A DNA stretch of 64,000 nt from positions 33,535 through 97,534 of the forward strand of contig NZ_CABVHQ010000017.1 of assembly GCF_902497895.1 (NCBI RefSeq), read 5' to 3'. Source of the stretch: Pseudomonas fluorescens. Lineage in GTDB: Bacteria; Pseudomonadota; Gammaproteobacteria; Pseudomonadales; Pseudomonadaceae. Both the position numbers and the translations under genes were made by a program. This document shows, piece after piece, positions 36,620 through 47,299 of the stretch; the stretch's first letter is position 1; every line of letters begins with the position of its first letter. The notes beneath the pieces were generated by a model. It was not told the origin of the DNA. It did not search any database and was given only the letters and a program-made list of their open reading frames with translations.

Positions 36620-37993
36620 TCAGAAGAAGCTCAAGCCCACATGAAACAGCTTTTCCACATCGCGAATATGCTTTTTATCCACAAGGAACAGAATCACGTG
36701 GTCACCGGCCATGATCACCGTGTCATCGTGGGCGATGATGACTTCTTCGTCACGGATGATCGCACCGATCGTCGTACCCGGTGGCAGGCCGATGTCTTCG
36801 ATGGTACGGCCGATCACTTTGCTTGATTTCGCATCGCCATGGGCAATCGCCTCGATGGCCTCCGCTGCACCGCGGCGCAAGGAGTGCACGCTGACGATAT
36901 CGCCGCGCCGCACGTGGGCCAGCAAGGTGCCGATGGTCGCCAGCTGCGGGCTGATGGCGATATCGATGTCACCGCCCTGGATCAGGTCGACATAGGCCGG
37001 GTTGTTGATGATGGTCATGACCTTCTTCGCGCCCAGGCGCTTGGCCAGCAGCGAGGACATGATGTTGGCTTCGTCATCGTTGGTCAGCGCCAGGAAAATA
37101 TCGGCGTCGGCGATATTCTCCTCCATCAGCAGATCGCGGTCTGATGCACTGCCCTGCAACACCACGGTGCTGTCGAGGTTGTCCGAAAGATAGCGGCAAC
37201 GCGCCGGGTTCATCTCGATGATCTTCACCTGATAGCGGCTTTCGATGGCTTCGGCCAGGCGCTCGCCGATCTGTCCGCCACCGGCGATCACCACGCGTTT
37301 ATAGCTTTCATCAAGGCGGCGCATTTCGCTCATCACCGCGCGAATATTCGCTTTGGCGGCGATGAAAAATACTTCGTCGTCGGCTTCGATCACTGTATCG
37401 CCCTTGGGCAGGATCGGTCGGTCGCGGCGGAAGATGGCGGCAACGCGGGTCTCGACATTCGGCATGTGCTCGCGCAACTGCCGCAGTTGGTGACCCACCA
37501 GCGGCCCCCCGTAGTACGCCTTGATCGCCACCAGCTGGGCCTTGCCTTCGGCGAAGTCGATGACCTGCAAGGCACCGGGGTGTTCGATCAGGCGCTTGAT
37601 GTAGTTGGTCACCACCTGTTCCGGGCTGATCAGCACGTCGACCGGAATCGCATCGTTATCGAACAGACCGGCGCGGGTCAGATAAGCCGCTTCGCGCACG
37701 CGGGCAATCTTGGTCGGGGTGTGGAACAGGGTGTGGGCGACCTGACAGGCAACCATATTGGTTTCGTCACTGTTGGTGACCGCCACCAGCATGTCGGCAT
37801 CGTCCGCACCGGCCTGACGCAGCACGGTCGGGAGCGAACCACGACCCTGAACGGTACGGATATCGAGCCGGTCGCCGAGATCGCGCAGACGTTCGCCGTC
37901 GGTGTCGACCACCGTAATGTCGTTGGCTTCACTGGCCAGGTGTTCCGCCAGCGAACCGCCGACCTGCCCTGCGCCGAGGATGATGATTTTCAT
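36620..37993 (-). CDS. trkA: Trk system potassium uptake protein TrkA
   Basis: 457 residues with two RCK modules, each a Rossmann NAD-binding domain plus TrkA-C domain: [15 protein letters not shown] (about 4-18) and [15 protein letters not shown] (about 235-249). Cytoplasmic gating subunit of the Trk/Ktr potassium channels. Last gene of the def-fmt-rsmB-trkA group, 22 bases after rsmB. Lagging-strand orientation. Confidence 0.97.
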   Translation of the reverse strand: MKIIILGAGQVGGSLAEHLASEANDITVVDTDGERLRDLGDRLDIRTVQGRGSLPTVLRQAGADDADMLVAVTNSDETNMVACQVAHTLFHTPTKIARVREAAYLTRAGLFDNDAIPVDVLISPEQVVTNYIKRLIEHPGALQVIDFAEGKAQLVAIKAYYGGPLVGHQLRQLREHMPNVETRVAAIFRRDRPILPKGDTVIEADDEVFFIAAKANIRAVMSEMRRLDESYKRVVIAGGGQIGERLAEAIESRYQVKIIEMNPARCRYLSDNLDSTVVLQGSASDRDLLMEENIADADIFLALTNDDEANIMSSLLAKRLGAKKVMTIINNPAYVDLIQGGDIDIAISPQLATIGTLLAHVRRGDIVSVHSLRRGAAEAIEAIAHGDAKSSKVIGRTIEDIGLPPGTTIGAIIRDEEVIIAHDDTVIMAGDHVILFLVDKKHIRDVEKLFHVGLSFF

Positions 37994-38015
37994 CCAGTCA
38001 CTCCCTTAAAACCGG

Positions 38016-39341
38016 TTAACCGCGCGCGGCGGCGATCTTGATCAACTTGGCGTAGTAAAAACCATCATGCCCGCCCTCCTGGGCCAGCAACTGGCGGCCA
38101 TGGGGTTGCTTGATCCCGGCAGCAGGCTGCCCGAGCTGGCCGGCGATGTCGAGCTCGCGGGCGCCTGGAGTCCGGGCCAGAAAGGCTTCGATGACCTCGG
38201 TATTCTCGGTCGGCAAGGTCGAGCAGGTGGCATACAGCAGGATGCCGCCGACTTCGAGGGTCGGCCACAACGCGTCCAGCAGTTCACCCTGGAGCATGGC
38301 CAGGGCGGTGATGTCGTCGGGCTGGCGAGTCAGTTTGATGTCTGGGTGACGGCGGATGACCCCAGTGGCCGAGCAGGGTGCGTCCAGCAGGATCCGCTGG
38401 AACGGCTTGCCGTCCCACCAGGTGGCCGTATCGCGCCCATCGGCGGCAATCAGTTCGGCGCTCAGGCCAAGCCGCTGGAGATTTTCCCGTACCCGCACCA
38501 GGCGCTTGGCTTCCAGATCCACCGCGACCACGCTGGCCAGCGCCGGCTCGACCTCCATGATGTGGCAGGTCTTGCCACCCGGCGCGCAGCAGGCGTCGAG
38601 CACCCGTTGCCCGGGCGCCAGATCCAGCAGGTCGGCGGCCAGTTGTGCGGCTTCGTCCTGCACGCTGATCCAGCCTTCGGCGAAGCCTGGCAGGTTGCGG
38701 ACGTCGCCCGGCTCGTCGAGGACGATGCCGTCCTGGCTGTAGACGCAGGCTTTGCCCGCCACACCGGCGTCGCTCAGCAACTTCAAATAAGCATCGCGAG
38801 TATGGTGGCGGCGATTGACCCGCAGGATCATCGGCGGATGGGCGTTGTTCGCCGCGCAGATAGCTTCCCACTCCTCAGGCCAGAACGCCTTGAGGGATTT
38901 TTGCAGCCAGCGCGGATGAGCAGTACGCACCACCGGATCGTGTTCCAGCTCGCTGAGCAATGCCTCGCTTTCACGCTGGGCACGGCGCAGCACGGCATTG
39001 AGCAGGGCTTTGGCCCAAGGCTTTTTCAGCTTCTCGGCGCAACCGACGGTTTCGCCGATGGCGGCGTGGGCCGGCACGCGGGTGTAGAGCAGTTGGTAGA
39101 GACCGACCAGCAGCAACGCCTCGACATCGGCGTCGGCCGCTTTGAAGGGTTTCTGCAGCAGCTTGGCCGCCAACGCTGACAAACGTGGCTGCCAGCGCGC
39201 GGTGCCAAAAGCCAGATCCTGGGTGAAACCACGATCCCGAAGCTCGACTTTATCCAGCTGCGTCGGCAATGAACTGTTGAGTGAGGCTTTACCGTTGAGT
39301 ACTGCAGCCAGGGCCTTGGCGGCGGCCAGACGCGGGTTCAT
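38016..39341 (-). CDS. rsmB: 16S rRNA (cytosine967-C5)-methyltransferase
   Basis: 441 residues from the ATG at 39341 ([17 protein letters not shown]), overlapping the fmt stop (ATGA). N-terminal NusB-like domain (about 1-140), then the methyltransferase domain with [35 protein letters not shown] (catalytic Cys) and [11 protein letters not shown] (second Cys). It methylates C967 of 16S rRNA. Confidence 0.96.
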   Translation of the reverse strand: MNPRLAAAKALAAVLNGKASLNSSLPTQLDKVELRDRGFTQDLAFGTARWQPRLSALAAKLLQKPFKAADADVEALLLVGLYQLLYTRVPAHAAIGETVGCAEKLKKPWAKALLNAVLRRAQRESEALLSELEHDPVVRTAHPRWLQKSLKAFWPEEWEAICAANNAHPPMILRVNRRHHTRDAYLKLLSDAGVAGKACVYSQDGIVLDEPGDVRNLPGFAEGWISVQDEAAQLAADLLDLAPGQRVLDACCAPGGKTCHIMEVEPALASVVAVDLEAKRLVRVRENLQRLGLSAELIAADGRDTATWWDGKPFQRILLDAPCSATGVIRRHPDIKLTRQPDDITALAMLQGELLDALWPTLEVGGILLYATCSTLPTENTEVIEAFLARTPGARELDIAGQLGQPAAGIKQPHGRQLLAQEGGHDGFYYAKLIKIAAARG

Positions 39342-40297
39342 TGCGCATCCATCACTTGACCCAGAACGGTACCGACGGCGAATTTCTCGCGGCGGCTGTT
39401 GAACAAGTCGCTGAAGTTCAGCGCTTTGCCGCCGGGCAATTGCAGACGGGTCAGGCACAAGGCCTGCTCACCGCAAGCGACGATCAGGCCGTCCTTGCTG
39501 GCGCTGAGCACTTCACCCGGAGTGCCCTGGCCATCGGCGAGGTTCGCGGCGAGGATTTTCAGCGCCTCGCCATTGAGGGTGCTGTGACCGATCGGCCATG
39601 GGTTGAACGCGCGGACCAGGCGTTCCAGCTCGACAGCCGGACGGCTCCAGTCAATGCGCGCTTCGTCCTTGTTCAGCTTGTGGGCGTAGGTGGCGAGGCT
39701 GTCGTCCTGGGCTTCGCCTTCGAGGGTTCCTGCCGCCAAACCGGCAATGGCCTGGACCACGGCAGGCGGGCCCATTTCGGCGAGACGGTCGTGGAGGCTG
39801 CCGCCGGTGTCGTCGGCGCTGATCGGGGTGGTGACTTTCAGCAGCATCGGCCCTGTGTCCAGACCCAGTTCCATGCGCATCACCGTCACACCGCTCGTTG
39901 CGTCACCGGCTTCGACCGCACGCTGGATCGGCGCCGCACCGCGCCAGCGCGGCAACAGCGATGCATGGCTGTTGATGCAACCCAGGCGCGGAATATCCAA
40001 CACCGCTTGCGGCAGGATCAAACCGTAGGCCACCACCACCAGCAAGTCGGGTTTGAGCGCTGCCAGTTCCGCCTGGGCCGCTGCGTCACGCAGGGTCGGC
40101 GGCTGCAGAACGCTAATGTTGTGCTGCTCGGCAAGTTGCTTGACCGGGCTCGGCATCAGCTTTTGCCCGCGCCCTGCCGGACGATCCGGCTGGGTGTAGA
40201 CCGCCACGATCTCATACGGGCTGTCGAGCAAGGCCTTGAGGTGTTCGGCGGCGAATTCGGGGGTGCCGGCAAAGACGATGCGCAATGGCTCAGTCAT
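39338..40297 (-). CDS. fmt: Methionyl-tRNA formyltransferase
   Basis: 319 residues. [17 protein letters not shown], the substrate loop [20 protein letters not shown], and the catalytic motif [17 protein letters not shown] (Asn, His, later Asp); C-terminal OB-like domain. Formylates initiator Met-tRNA. A terminator-like hairpin lies between def and fmt, so fmt may also have its own promoter. Confidence 0.97.
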   Translation of the reverse strand: MTEPLRIVFAGTPEFAAEHLKALLDSPYEIVAVYTQPDRPAGRGQKLMPSPVKQLAEQHNISVLQPPTLRDAAAQAELAALKPDLLVVVAYGLILPQAVLDIPRLGCINSHASLLPRWRGAAPIQRAVEAGDATSGVTVMRMELGLDTGPMLLKVTTPISADDTGGSLHDRLAEMGPPAVVQAIAGLAAGTLEGEAQDDSLATYAHKLNKDEARIDWSRPAVELERLVRAFNPWPIGHSTLNGEALKILAANLADGQGTPGEVLSASKDGLIVACGEQALCLTRLQLPGGKALNFSDLFNSRREKFAVGTVLGQVMDAQ

Positions 40298-40330
40298 GTG
40301 GATTCTCGGTTGAAAGCACTCGAAAAAGAA

Positions 40331-40354
40331 AAAGGCTTGCTACAGCAAGCCTTT
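40331..40354 (-). terminator. Terminator-like hairpin between def and fmt
   Basis: Perfect AAAGGCTTGC / GCAAGCCTTT with a 4-base loop, 13 bases after the def stop. On the minus strand it is followed by TTCTTTTTCG, so it looks like an intrinsic terminator that would attenuate fmt-rsmB-trkA transcription. Confidence 0.75.
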
Positions 40355-40366
40355 GGAAGGAAGGGA

Positions 40367-40873
40367 TCAAGCGTTCTGGCGATGCAGCTTTTCCAGCTTC
40401 TTCTTGATCCGGTCACGTTTGAGCGTGGACAGGTAATCGACGAACAATTTGCCATTGAGGTGGTCGCATTCATGTTGAATGCACACCGCCAGCAGGCCTT
40501 CGGCGACCAGCTCATAAGGCTGGCCGTCACGGTCCTGCGCGTTGATCTTCACGCGCTGTGGTCGATCGACGTTTTCGTAGAAGCCCGGTACCGAGAGGCA
40601 GCCTTCCTGATACTGGCCCATCTCGTCGGTCAGGACTTCAAACTCGGGGTTGATGAACACCCGTGGTTCGCTGCGGTCTTCAGAGAGGTCCATGACCACT
40701 ACGCGTTTGTGCACGTTGACCTGGGTCGCAGCCAGGCCAATGCCAGGTGCTTCATACATTGTTTCAAACATATCATCGACCAACTGACGCACTTCGTCGT
40801 CCACTACGGCCACAGGTTTGGCGATAGTGCGCAGGCGCGGGTCAGGGAATTCGAGGATATCTAAAATGGCCAT
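40367..40873 (-). CDS. def: Peptide deformylase
   Basis: 168 residues. The three family motifs are present: GIGLAATQV (about 45), EGCLSVPG (about 90) and [11 protein letters not shown] (about 133), giving the Cys and two His metal ligands and the catalytic Glu. Removes the N-formyl group from new proteins, the partner reaction to Fmt. Divergent from tsaP. Confidence 0.98.
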   Translation of the reverse strand: MAILDILEFPDPRLRTIAKPVAVVDDEVRQLVDDMFETMYEAPGIGLAATQVNVHKRVVVMDLSEDRSEPRVFINPEFEVLTDEMGQYQEGCLSVPGFYENVDRPQRVKINAQDRDGQPYELVAEGLLAVCIQHECDHLNGKLFVDYLSTLKRDRIKKKLEKLHRQNA

Positions 40874-41019
40874 AAGCGTAATTGCTGCACGTGTGAGGTA
40901 AAGTCAGGGTCGGTTGCCGGACAGGTCAGGCTACCGTTGCAAAACGTTCTCCTGGAAGGGAGCGAGCCGCAAGGACTCTGGCGTTTCACGCGAATGTACA
41001 TAATAAAGGGATTCACTGG

Positions 41020-42045
41020 ATGAGGAAATCACTACTCGCCCTGCTGCTGTTGGCCTCGGTCAGTATCGCGCAGGCGCAAGTGCAACTCAGGGACGGTTTT
41101 CCACAGCATTACACTGTGGTGTCGGGCGACACGCTCTGGGACATTTCCGGAAAATTCCTCCGTGAACCCTGGAAGTGGCCGGAAATCTGGCAGGTCAACC
41201 CGCACATTGAAAACCCCAACCTGATCTACCCCGGCGACTCACTGTCGCTGGTCTACGTCAACGGCCAGCCACGCCTGACCCTCAATCGAGGGGCTTCGCG
41301 GGGCACCATCAAACTGTCGCCACGAATCCGCAGCACGCCGGTGGCCGATGCCATCCCGAGCATTCCGCTGCAAGCGATCAACAGTTTCTTGCTGAGTAAC
41401 CGCATCGTCGACACGGTCGAGGACTTCGACAAGGCACCGTACATCGTCGCCGGCGATGCCGAGCGGGTGCTCAGTGGTACGGGTGACCGAATCTTCGCTC
41501 GCGGTAAATTCGCTGCGGACCAGTCGGTCTACGGCATCTTCCGTCAGGGCAAGGTCTACACTGACCCGCAGAGCAAGGAGTTCCTCGGGATCAACGCCGA
41601 CGACATCGGCGGCGGAGAAATCGTGGCCACCGAAGGTGATGTCGCCACGCTGGCCCTGCAACGCACCACTCAAGAGGTGCGTCTGGGCGACCGGTTGTTC
41701 AGCAGCGAGGAACGGGCGATCAACTCGACCTTCATGCCCAGCTCGCCACAAACCGAGATCAACGGCCTGATTATTGATGTGCCGCGAGGGGTGACGCAGA
41801 TTGGCGTGTTCGACGTGGTAACTCTGAACAAGGGCCGCCGTGATGGCCTGGCCGAAGGCAATGTGCTGGCGGTGATGAAAACCGGGGAAACCGTGCGTGA
41901 CCGGGTGACCGGCAGCGAAGTGAAAATCCCCGATGAGCGCGCCGGGTTGCTGATGGTGTTCCGCACTTACGAAAAACTCAGCTATGGCCTGGTGCTGAAT
42001 GCATCGCGCTCTCTGGCGGTGATGGACAAGGTCCGAAACCCGTAG
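41020..42045 (+). CDS. tsaP: LysM-domain protein, TsaP type (pilus secretin-associated)
   Basis: 341 residues. Signal peptide about 1-19 (KSLLALLLLASVSIAQA), a LysM peptidoglycan-binding domain at about 30-80 (HYTVVSGDTLWDISGKFL, NLIYPGDSLSL), then a long C-terminal region. The syntenic P. aeruginosa protein PA0020 is TsaP, which anchors the PilQ secretin of type IV pili to peptidoglycan; the symbol rests on that synteny. Monocistronic or with dprA, 89 bases away. Confidence 0.82.
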   Translation: MRKSLLALLLLASVSIAQAQVQLRDGFPQHYTVVSGDTLWDISGKFLREPWKWPEIWQVNPHIENPNLIYPGDSLSLVYVNGQPRLTLNRGASRGTIKLSPRIRSTPVADAIPSIPLQAINSFLLSNRIVDTVEDFDKAPYIVAGDAERVLSGTGDRIFARGKFAADQSVYGIFRQGKVYTDPQSKEFLGINADDIGGGEIVATEGDVATLALQRTTQEVRLGDRLFSSEERAINSTFMPSSPQTEINGLIIDVPRGVTQIGVFDVVTLNKGRRDGLAEGNVLAVMKTGETVRDRVTGSEVKIPDERAGLLMVFRTYEKLSYGLVLNASRSLAVMDKVRNP

Positions 42046-42134
42046 AAAAGGCAGTAATTCTCAACAAGTTACCAACAGACTTATCCACAGCTTATTCCTG
42101 TTTCGACAGGGCTTATAACGATCAAGGATGATCT

Positions 42135-43241
42135 ATGTCGCCATCAGCTCTTTCCCGGATTTCGCCTGCGGAACTGGAAGCCCGTTTGCGTTTGCATCGG
42201 CTGCCGGAACTCGGCCCCCGACGTTTTCAAAAGCTGCTCGAAGCTTTTGGTTCGGCTTCGGCAGCCATCAGTGCACCCGCCAGTGCCTGGCGTGCATTGG
42301 GCTTGCCGGTTGCGTGTGCGGATGCCCGACGCAGTGCCGAGATCCGTGATGGCGCCAGCCATGCATTGGCCTGGCTTGAGCGCCCGGGCCAGCATTTACT
42401 GATGCTGGACCAGCCAGGCTACCCCGCGCTGCTGGCGGAACTGAACGACGCCCCGCCGCTGTTATTCGTGGCGGGTGATCCGGGCATTCTGGAAAAACCG
42501 CAGCTGGCGATGGTCGGTAGTCGTCGGGCCTCGCGCCCTGGCATGGATACTGCCGCGGCTTTTTCCCGCAGCCTTGCCGGCGCTGGTTTTGTCATCACCA
42601 GCGGCCTGGCCCTGGGAATCGACAGCGCCGCGCATCAGGCTGCTCTGGACGTCGGCGGGCTGACGGTCGGCGTGCTCGGCACCGGGCTGGAAAATTTTTA
42701 TCCACAGCGCAATCGCAAGCTGGCCGAGGTGATGATTGCCCAGGGCAGCGCAGTGGTTTCCGAGTTCCCGCTGGACGCCGGGCCGCACGCCAGCAACTTC
42801 CCTCGGCGCAATCGAATCATCAGTGGTTTGTCCCTGGGCGTGCTGGTGGTCGAGGCCAGCGTAGCCAGCGGTTCCTTGATCACCGCGAGGCTGGCAGCGG
42901 AGCAAGGCCGTGAGGTGTATGCGATTCCAGGTTCCATCCATCATCCCGGCGCCCGCGGTTGCCATCAGTTGATCCGCGATGGCGCGGTGCTGGTCGAAAC
43001 CATCGAACATATCCTCGAAGCCTTGCGCGGCTGGCAAAGGCTGCCGCCCGCCGCAGTGGCCGCGCCCGCGAAGGCCGATCACCCTTTGCTGCGCTTGTTG
43101 CATGCCGCGCCCCATACCAGTGAGGCCTTGGCTGGCGCCAGCGGCTGGGCCTTGCCCAAAGTACTGGCGGCGCTGACGGAGCTGGAGATGGACGGCCGGG
43201 CAGTCTGTGAAAGCGGGCGCTGGTTTGCACGGGTGAGTTAG
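42135..43241 (+). CDS. dprA: DNA-processing protein DprA
   Basis: 368 residues from the ATG at 42135 (AAGGA ribosome site). N-terminal SAM-like domain, the extended Rossmann fold with AMVGSRRASRPGMDTA, SGLALGIDSAAHQAAL and VLGTGLENFYPQRNRKL, and a C-terminal winged-helix domain (about 295-368). It loads RecA on incoming single-stranded DNA in transformation. The stop codon TAG shares its T and A with the TA duplication of the inserted element that follows. An exact DnaA box falls at 42698. Confidence 0.95.
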   Translation: MSPSALSRISPAELEARLRLHRLPELGPRRFQKLLEAFGSASAAISAPASAWRALGLPVACADARRSAEIRDGASHALAWLERPGQHLLMLDQPGYPALLAELNDAPPLLFVAGDPGILEKPQLAMVGSRRASRPGMDTAAAFSRSLAGAGFVITSGLALGIDSAAHQAALDVGGLTVGVLGTGLENFYPQRNRKLAEVMIAQGSAVVSEFPLDAGPHASNFPRRNRIISGLSLGVLVVEASVASGSLITARLAAEQGREVYAIPGSIHHPGARGCHQLIRDGAVLVETIEHILEALRGWQRLPPAAVAAPAKADHPLLRLLHAAPHTSEALAGASGWALPKVLAALTELEMDGRAVCESGRWFARVS

Positions 43242-43459
43242 GGTGCGCCCTCAATAGCTGACGGTCGCGCCGTCGCCCCGTCAAAATCGGGTCAGGAATC
43301 TGAAAATGAGCATTGGGGCTCGGCCCTACGGGTTGAAGCTGTGATCGCGTCAGGCTGCGTTGCGGGACTTGAAGAGGCAATAAGCATCTCCTGCGTCCCA
43401 CGCCTTGCCTGACACGACCACAGCTCCAACGCGATCCGCCATCTATTGAGAGCGCACCC
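43241..43459. mobile_element. MITE-like element between dprA and tsaC
   Basis: 219 bases bounded by imperfect terminal inverted repeats, GGGTGCGCCCTCAATAG at the left (43241-43257) and GGGTGCGCTCTCAATAG at the right read inward (43443-43459), extending with gaps to about 30 bases. Both ends are flanked by TA (43239-43240, 43460-43461), the target duplication of IS630/Tc1-type transposons. Inside is a second long imperfect inverted repeat (about 43333-43355 with 43407-43429; GAAGCTGTGATCGCGTCAGG / its inverse with three changes). No coding capacity. Confidence 0.75.
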
Positions 43460-43516
43460 TAGGTTTTATAATGAAGATCGGTAAACTGGCCTCAGCCTTA
43501 TTCCGGAGAGTCAGCA

Positions 43517-44074
43517 ATGGTCAGCAGTTGGCGGGTGCAACAAGCCGCACGAGAAATTCGCGCAGGGGCGGTCATTGCCTATCCAACCGAAGCAGTGTGG
43601 GGCCTGGGTTGCGACCCATGGAACGAAGAAGCGGTGGATCGCCTGCTGGCGATCAAGTCGCGATCTGTGGAAAAGGGCCTGATCCTGATCGCGGACAACA
43701 TCCGTCAGTTCGATTTTCTCTTCGAAGACTTTCCGCAAACCTGGATGGACCGCATGGCCAGCACCTGGCCGGGGCCCAATACCTGGCTGGTGCCGCACCA
43801 GGGCATGTTGCCGGAGTGGATCACCGGGGTTCACGACACCGTGGCCTTGCGGGTCAGTGATCACCCGCAAGTCCGCGAGTTATGTGCACTGGTCGGCCCG
43901 CTGGTATCGACCTCGGCCAACCCCCAGGGCCGGCCGGCGGCGCGCACACGGATTCGCGTCGAGCAATATTTCCGCGGGCAGATCGACCTGGTGTTGGGTG
44001 GTAACCTCGGGGGGCGCAAGAACCCGAGCCTGATTCGTGATCTGGCGACCGGGAAAATCGTGCGTCCGGCGTGA
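43517..44074 (+). CDS. tsaC: Threonylcarbamoyl-AMP synthase
   Basis: 185 residues, the short TsaC (YrdC) form. Signatures [19 protein letters not shown] (about 16-34), [13 protein letters not shown] and [15 protein letters not shown]. It makes threonylcarbamoyl-AMP for t6A37 in ANN-decoding tRNAs. ATG at 43517 with a GGAGAG ribosome site, close to the inserted element upstream, which may carry or disrupt part of the promoter region. Confidence 0.95.
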   Translation: MVSSWRVQQAAREIRAGAVIAYPTEAVWGLGCDPWNEEAVDRLLAIKSRSVEKGLILIADNIRQFDFLFEDFPQTWMDRMASTWPGPNTWLVPHQGMLPEWITGVHDTVALRVSDHPQVRELCALVGPLVSTSANPQGRPAARTRIRVEQYFRGQIDLVLGGNLGGRKNPSLIRDLATGKIVRPA

Positions 44075-44085
44075 GGGTGAACTCC

Positions 44086-44218
44086 TGTGGCGAGGGGGCT
44101 TGCCCCCGCTGGGCTGCGCAGCAGCCCTAAAACCTGCAATCTCGGTCTGTCAGGTACAACGCGTCTACCGGATCTGCGGGTGCTTCGCACCCGAGCGGGG
44201 GCAAGCCCCCTCGCCACA
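44086..44218. repeat. REP pair, family C (inverted)
   Basis: TGTGGCGAGGGGGCTTGCCC and its inverse (44086-44107 and about 44197-44218). Two short hairpins lie inside (GGGCTGC-GCA-GCAGCCC and GGGTGC-TTC-GCACCC). Fills the gap between convergent tsaC and qor. Confidence 0.85.
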
Positions 44219-44232
44219 AAAGCTCTCCAGCC

Positions 44233-45210
44233 TTACGGCAACAAAATCGTCGACCCTGTCGTTCTCCGTGCCGACAACTCGGTCTGCGCCTTGGCCGCCT
44301 CCGCCAATGGATAACGCTGGTTGATATCCACCTTTATCTTGCCGCTGATGATCATCCCGAACAGCTCATCGGCCATGCGTTGCAGGTTCTCGGCGTTATT
44401 GGCGTAGGTCGCCAGGGTCGGCCGGGTCACGTACAACGAGCCCTTGGCCGACAGAATCCCCAGGTTCACCCCGTCGACCGCCCCCGAGGCATTGCCGAAG
44501 CTCACCACCAGGCCGCGTGGCGCCGCGCTGTCCAGTGAAGTGAGCCAAGTGTCTTTGCCGACGCCGTCGTAAACCACCGGGCACTTCTTGCCGTCGGTCA
44601 ATTCCAGCACCCGTTGTGCGACGTTTTCCTTGCTGTAGTCGATGGTCTCCCAGGCGCCGAGGGATTTGGCGAGGGCGGCCTTTTCAGGCGAGCTGACCGT
44701 GCCGATCAGCTTCACTCCCAACGCCTTGGCCCATTGGCAGGCCAAGGAGCCAACACCACCCGCGGCAGCGTGGAACAGGATGGTTTCGCCGCCTTTGAGC
44801 TCATAAGTCTGACGCAGTAGATACTGGACCGTCAGGCCTTTAAGCATCACAGCCGCTGCTTGTTCGAAGCTGATGGTATCGGGCAGATGCACCAGATTGG
44901 CCGCCGGCAGCACATGCACATCACTGTAGGCACCCAGCGGACCGCTGCCATAAGCCACGCGGTCGCCGACCTTGAATTGAGTGACTTCACTGCCGACCGC
45001 CTCGACCACGCCGGCGCCTTCGGAACCCAGGCCCGAGGGCAAGGACGGCGGCGCATAGAGGCCGCTGCGGTAATAGGTGTCGAGGAAATTCAGGCCGATG
45101 GCCTTGTTGCTGACGCGAACCTGTTGCGGACCCGGCGCTGCCGGTTGGTAATCCACATATTCAAGTACTTCGGGGCCGCCATGGGCACGGAACTGGATAC
45201 GCTTGGCCAT
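44233..45210 (-). CDS. qor: NADPH:quinone oxidoreductase (zinc-independent MDR family)
   Basis: 325 residues. GroES-like N-terminus with NFLDTYYRSGLY and GLGSEGAGVVEAVG, then a Rossmann domain with the NADPH motif HAAAGGVGSLACQWAKALG (about 148-166). The zinc-binding residues of alcohol dehydrogenases are absent, as in quinone reductases. Divergent from hemF; syntenic with P. aeruginosa qor (PA0023). Confidence 0.93.
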   Translation of the reverse strand: MAKRIQFRAHGGPEVLEYVDYQPAAPGPQQVRVSNKAIGLNFLDTYYRSGLYAPPSLPSGLGSEGAGVVEAVGSEVTQFKVGDRVAYGSGPLGAYSDVHVLPAANLVHLPDTISFEQAAAVMLKGLTVQYLLRQTYELKGGETILFHAAAGGVGSLACQWAKALGVKLIGTVSSPEKAALAKSLGAWETIDYSKENVAQRVLELTDGKKCPVVYDGVGKDTWLTSLDSAAPRGLVVSFGNASGAVDGVNLGILSAKGSLYVTRPTLATYANNAENLQRMADELFGMIISGKIKVDINQRYPLAEAAKAQTELSARRTTGSTILLP

Positions 45211-45354
45211 CTGTAATCTCCTTGGGTCTTTTCGCGAAAGGCCTCTATCGGACTCCTTAGCTTGACCTTCGTCAACTGCGATGGGGGCAGGTTGCGGTGT
45301 TATGCTACGCGCCCATTTGCGCCGGCCTCACGCTCCGTTCGAAGTGCCGCGTAG

Positions 45355-46293
<939 letters not shown>

Positions 46294-46349
46294 TGGGCAG
46301 TTTGAGTTCTGTGTCGTCAGGGCAGTTCCTACAAGAAAGAGGAATGTTG

Positions 46350-47171
46350 ATGGACCGTTACGTCGTATTCGGTAACCCGATTAGCCACAGCAAATCGCCG
46401 CTGATCCATCGTCTGTTCGCCGAGCAGACCGCTCAGGATATGGACTACAGCACTTTGCTGGCGCCACTCGACGACTTTTCCGGCTGCGCCAAAGCATTTT
46501 TTCTCGAGGGCCGTGGCGCCAATGTCACGGTGCCGTTCAAGGAAGATGCCTATCGCCTGGCCGACAGTCTGACGGCTCGAGCGCAGCGGGCCGGGGCGGT
46601 CAATACCTTGAGCAAACTCGCGGACGGCAGCCTGCTGGGGGATAACACCGACGGCGCCGGGTTGGTGCGGGATCTGACGGTCAATGCCGGGTTCAGCCTC
46701 AAGGGCAAACGCATTCTGCTGCTGGGTGCCGGTGGTGCGGTACGCGGTGCGCTGGAGCCGTTACTGGCCGAGCACCCGTCATCGGTGATTATTGCCAACC
46801 GTACGGTGGCAAAGGCTGAGTTGCTGGCTGAGCTGTTCGACGACCTCGGCCCGGTGTCCGCCAGCAGCTTCGACTGGTTGCAAGAACCGGTGGATCTGAT
46901 CATCAATGCGACCTCGGCGAGCCTGACAGGCGATGTACCGCCGATTGCCAGCAGTCTGATCGAGCCGGGCATGACCCTGTGCTACGACATGATGTACAGC
47001 AAGGAACCGACCGCCTTTTGCCGCTGGGCCAGTGAGCACGGAGCCGCGGTGGCAATGGATGGCCTGGGGATGCTGGCGGAACAGGCCGCCGAAGCCTTCT
47101 ACCTGTGGCGCGGCATGCGCCCGGATACTGCGTCGGTGCTGGCGGAATTGCGCAGGCAGTTGGCGTTGTAA
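46350..47171 (+). CDS. aroE: Shikimate dehydrogenase
   Basis: 273 residues from the ATG at 46350 with an AGAGGA ribosome site; the frame opens earlier at the hemF stop. [15 protein letters not shown] (substrate site), [14 protein letters not shown] (catalytic Lys), [12 protein letters not shown] and the NADP loop [11 protein letters not shown] (about 128-138). Reduces 3-dehydroshikimate. Probably co-transcribed with hemF (56-base gap). Confidence 0.97.
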   Translation: MDRYVVFGNPISHSKSPLIHRLFAEQTAQDMDYSTLLAPLDDFSGCAKAFFLEGRGANVTVPFKEDAYRLADSLTARAQRAGAVNTLSKLADGSLLGDNTDGAGLVRDLTVNAGFSLKGKRILLLGAGGAVRGALEPLLAEHPSSVIIANRTVAKAELLAELFDDLGPVSASSFDWLQEPVDLIINATSASLTGDVPPIASSLIEPGMTLCYDMMYSKEPTAFCRWASEHGAAVAMDGLGMLAEQAAEAFYLWRGMRPDTASVLAELRRQLAL

Positions 47172-47187
47172 TACGAGCTGGCCGCAA

Positions 47188-47284
47188 AAAGATCGCAGCC
47201 TGCAGCTCCTACGGGATTTGTGTCTACCTGTGAAATTGCGGGTATATGCGGTCGGCGTAGGAGCTGCCGCAGGCTGCGATCTTT
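47188..47284. repeat. REP pair, family A, left copy shortened
   Basis: Inverted copies at about 47188-47212 and 47257-47284. The left copy reads GATCGCAGCCTGCAGCTCC, lacking about four bases (the CGGC part) of the usual GCCTGCGGCAGCTCC stem. It lies between convergent aroE and the SulP gene. Confidence 0.85.
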
Positions 47285-47299
47285 TCGGTCGCGCCTCGG

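Noticed and set aside
43261..43440. Small coding gene or sRNA in the dprA-tsaC gap
   Set aside because: The palindromic structure and TA-flanked inverted ends explain the stretch better as a MITE; no reading frame with a ribosome site.
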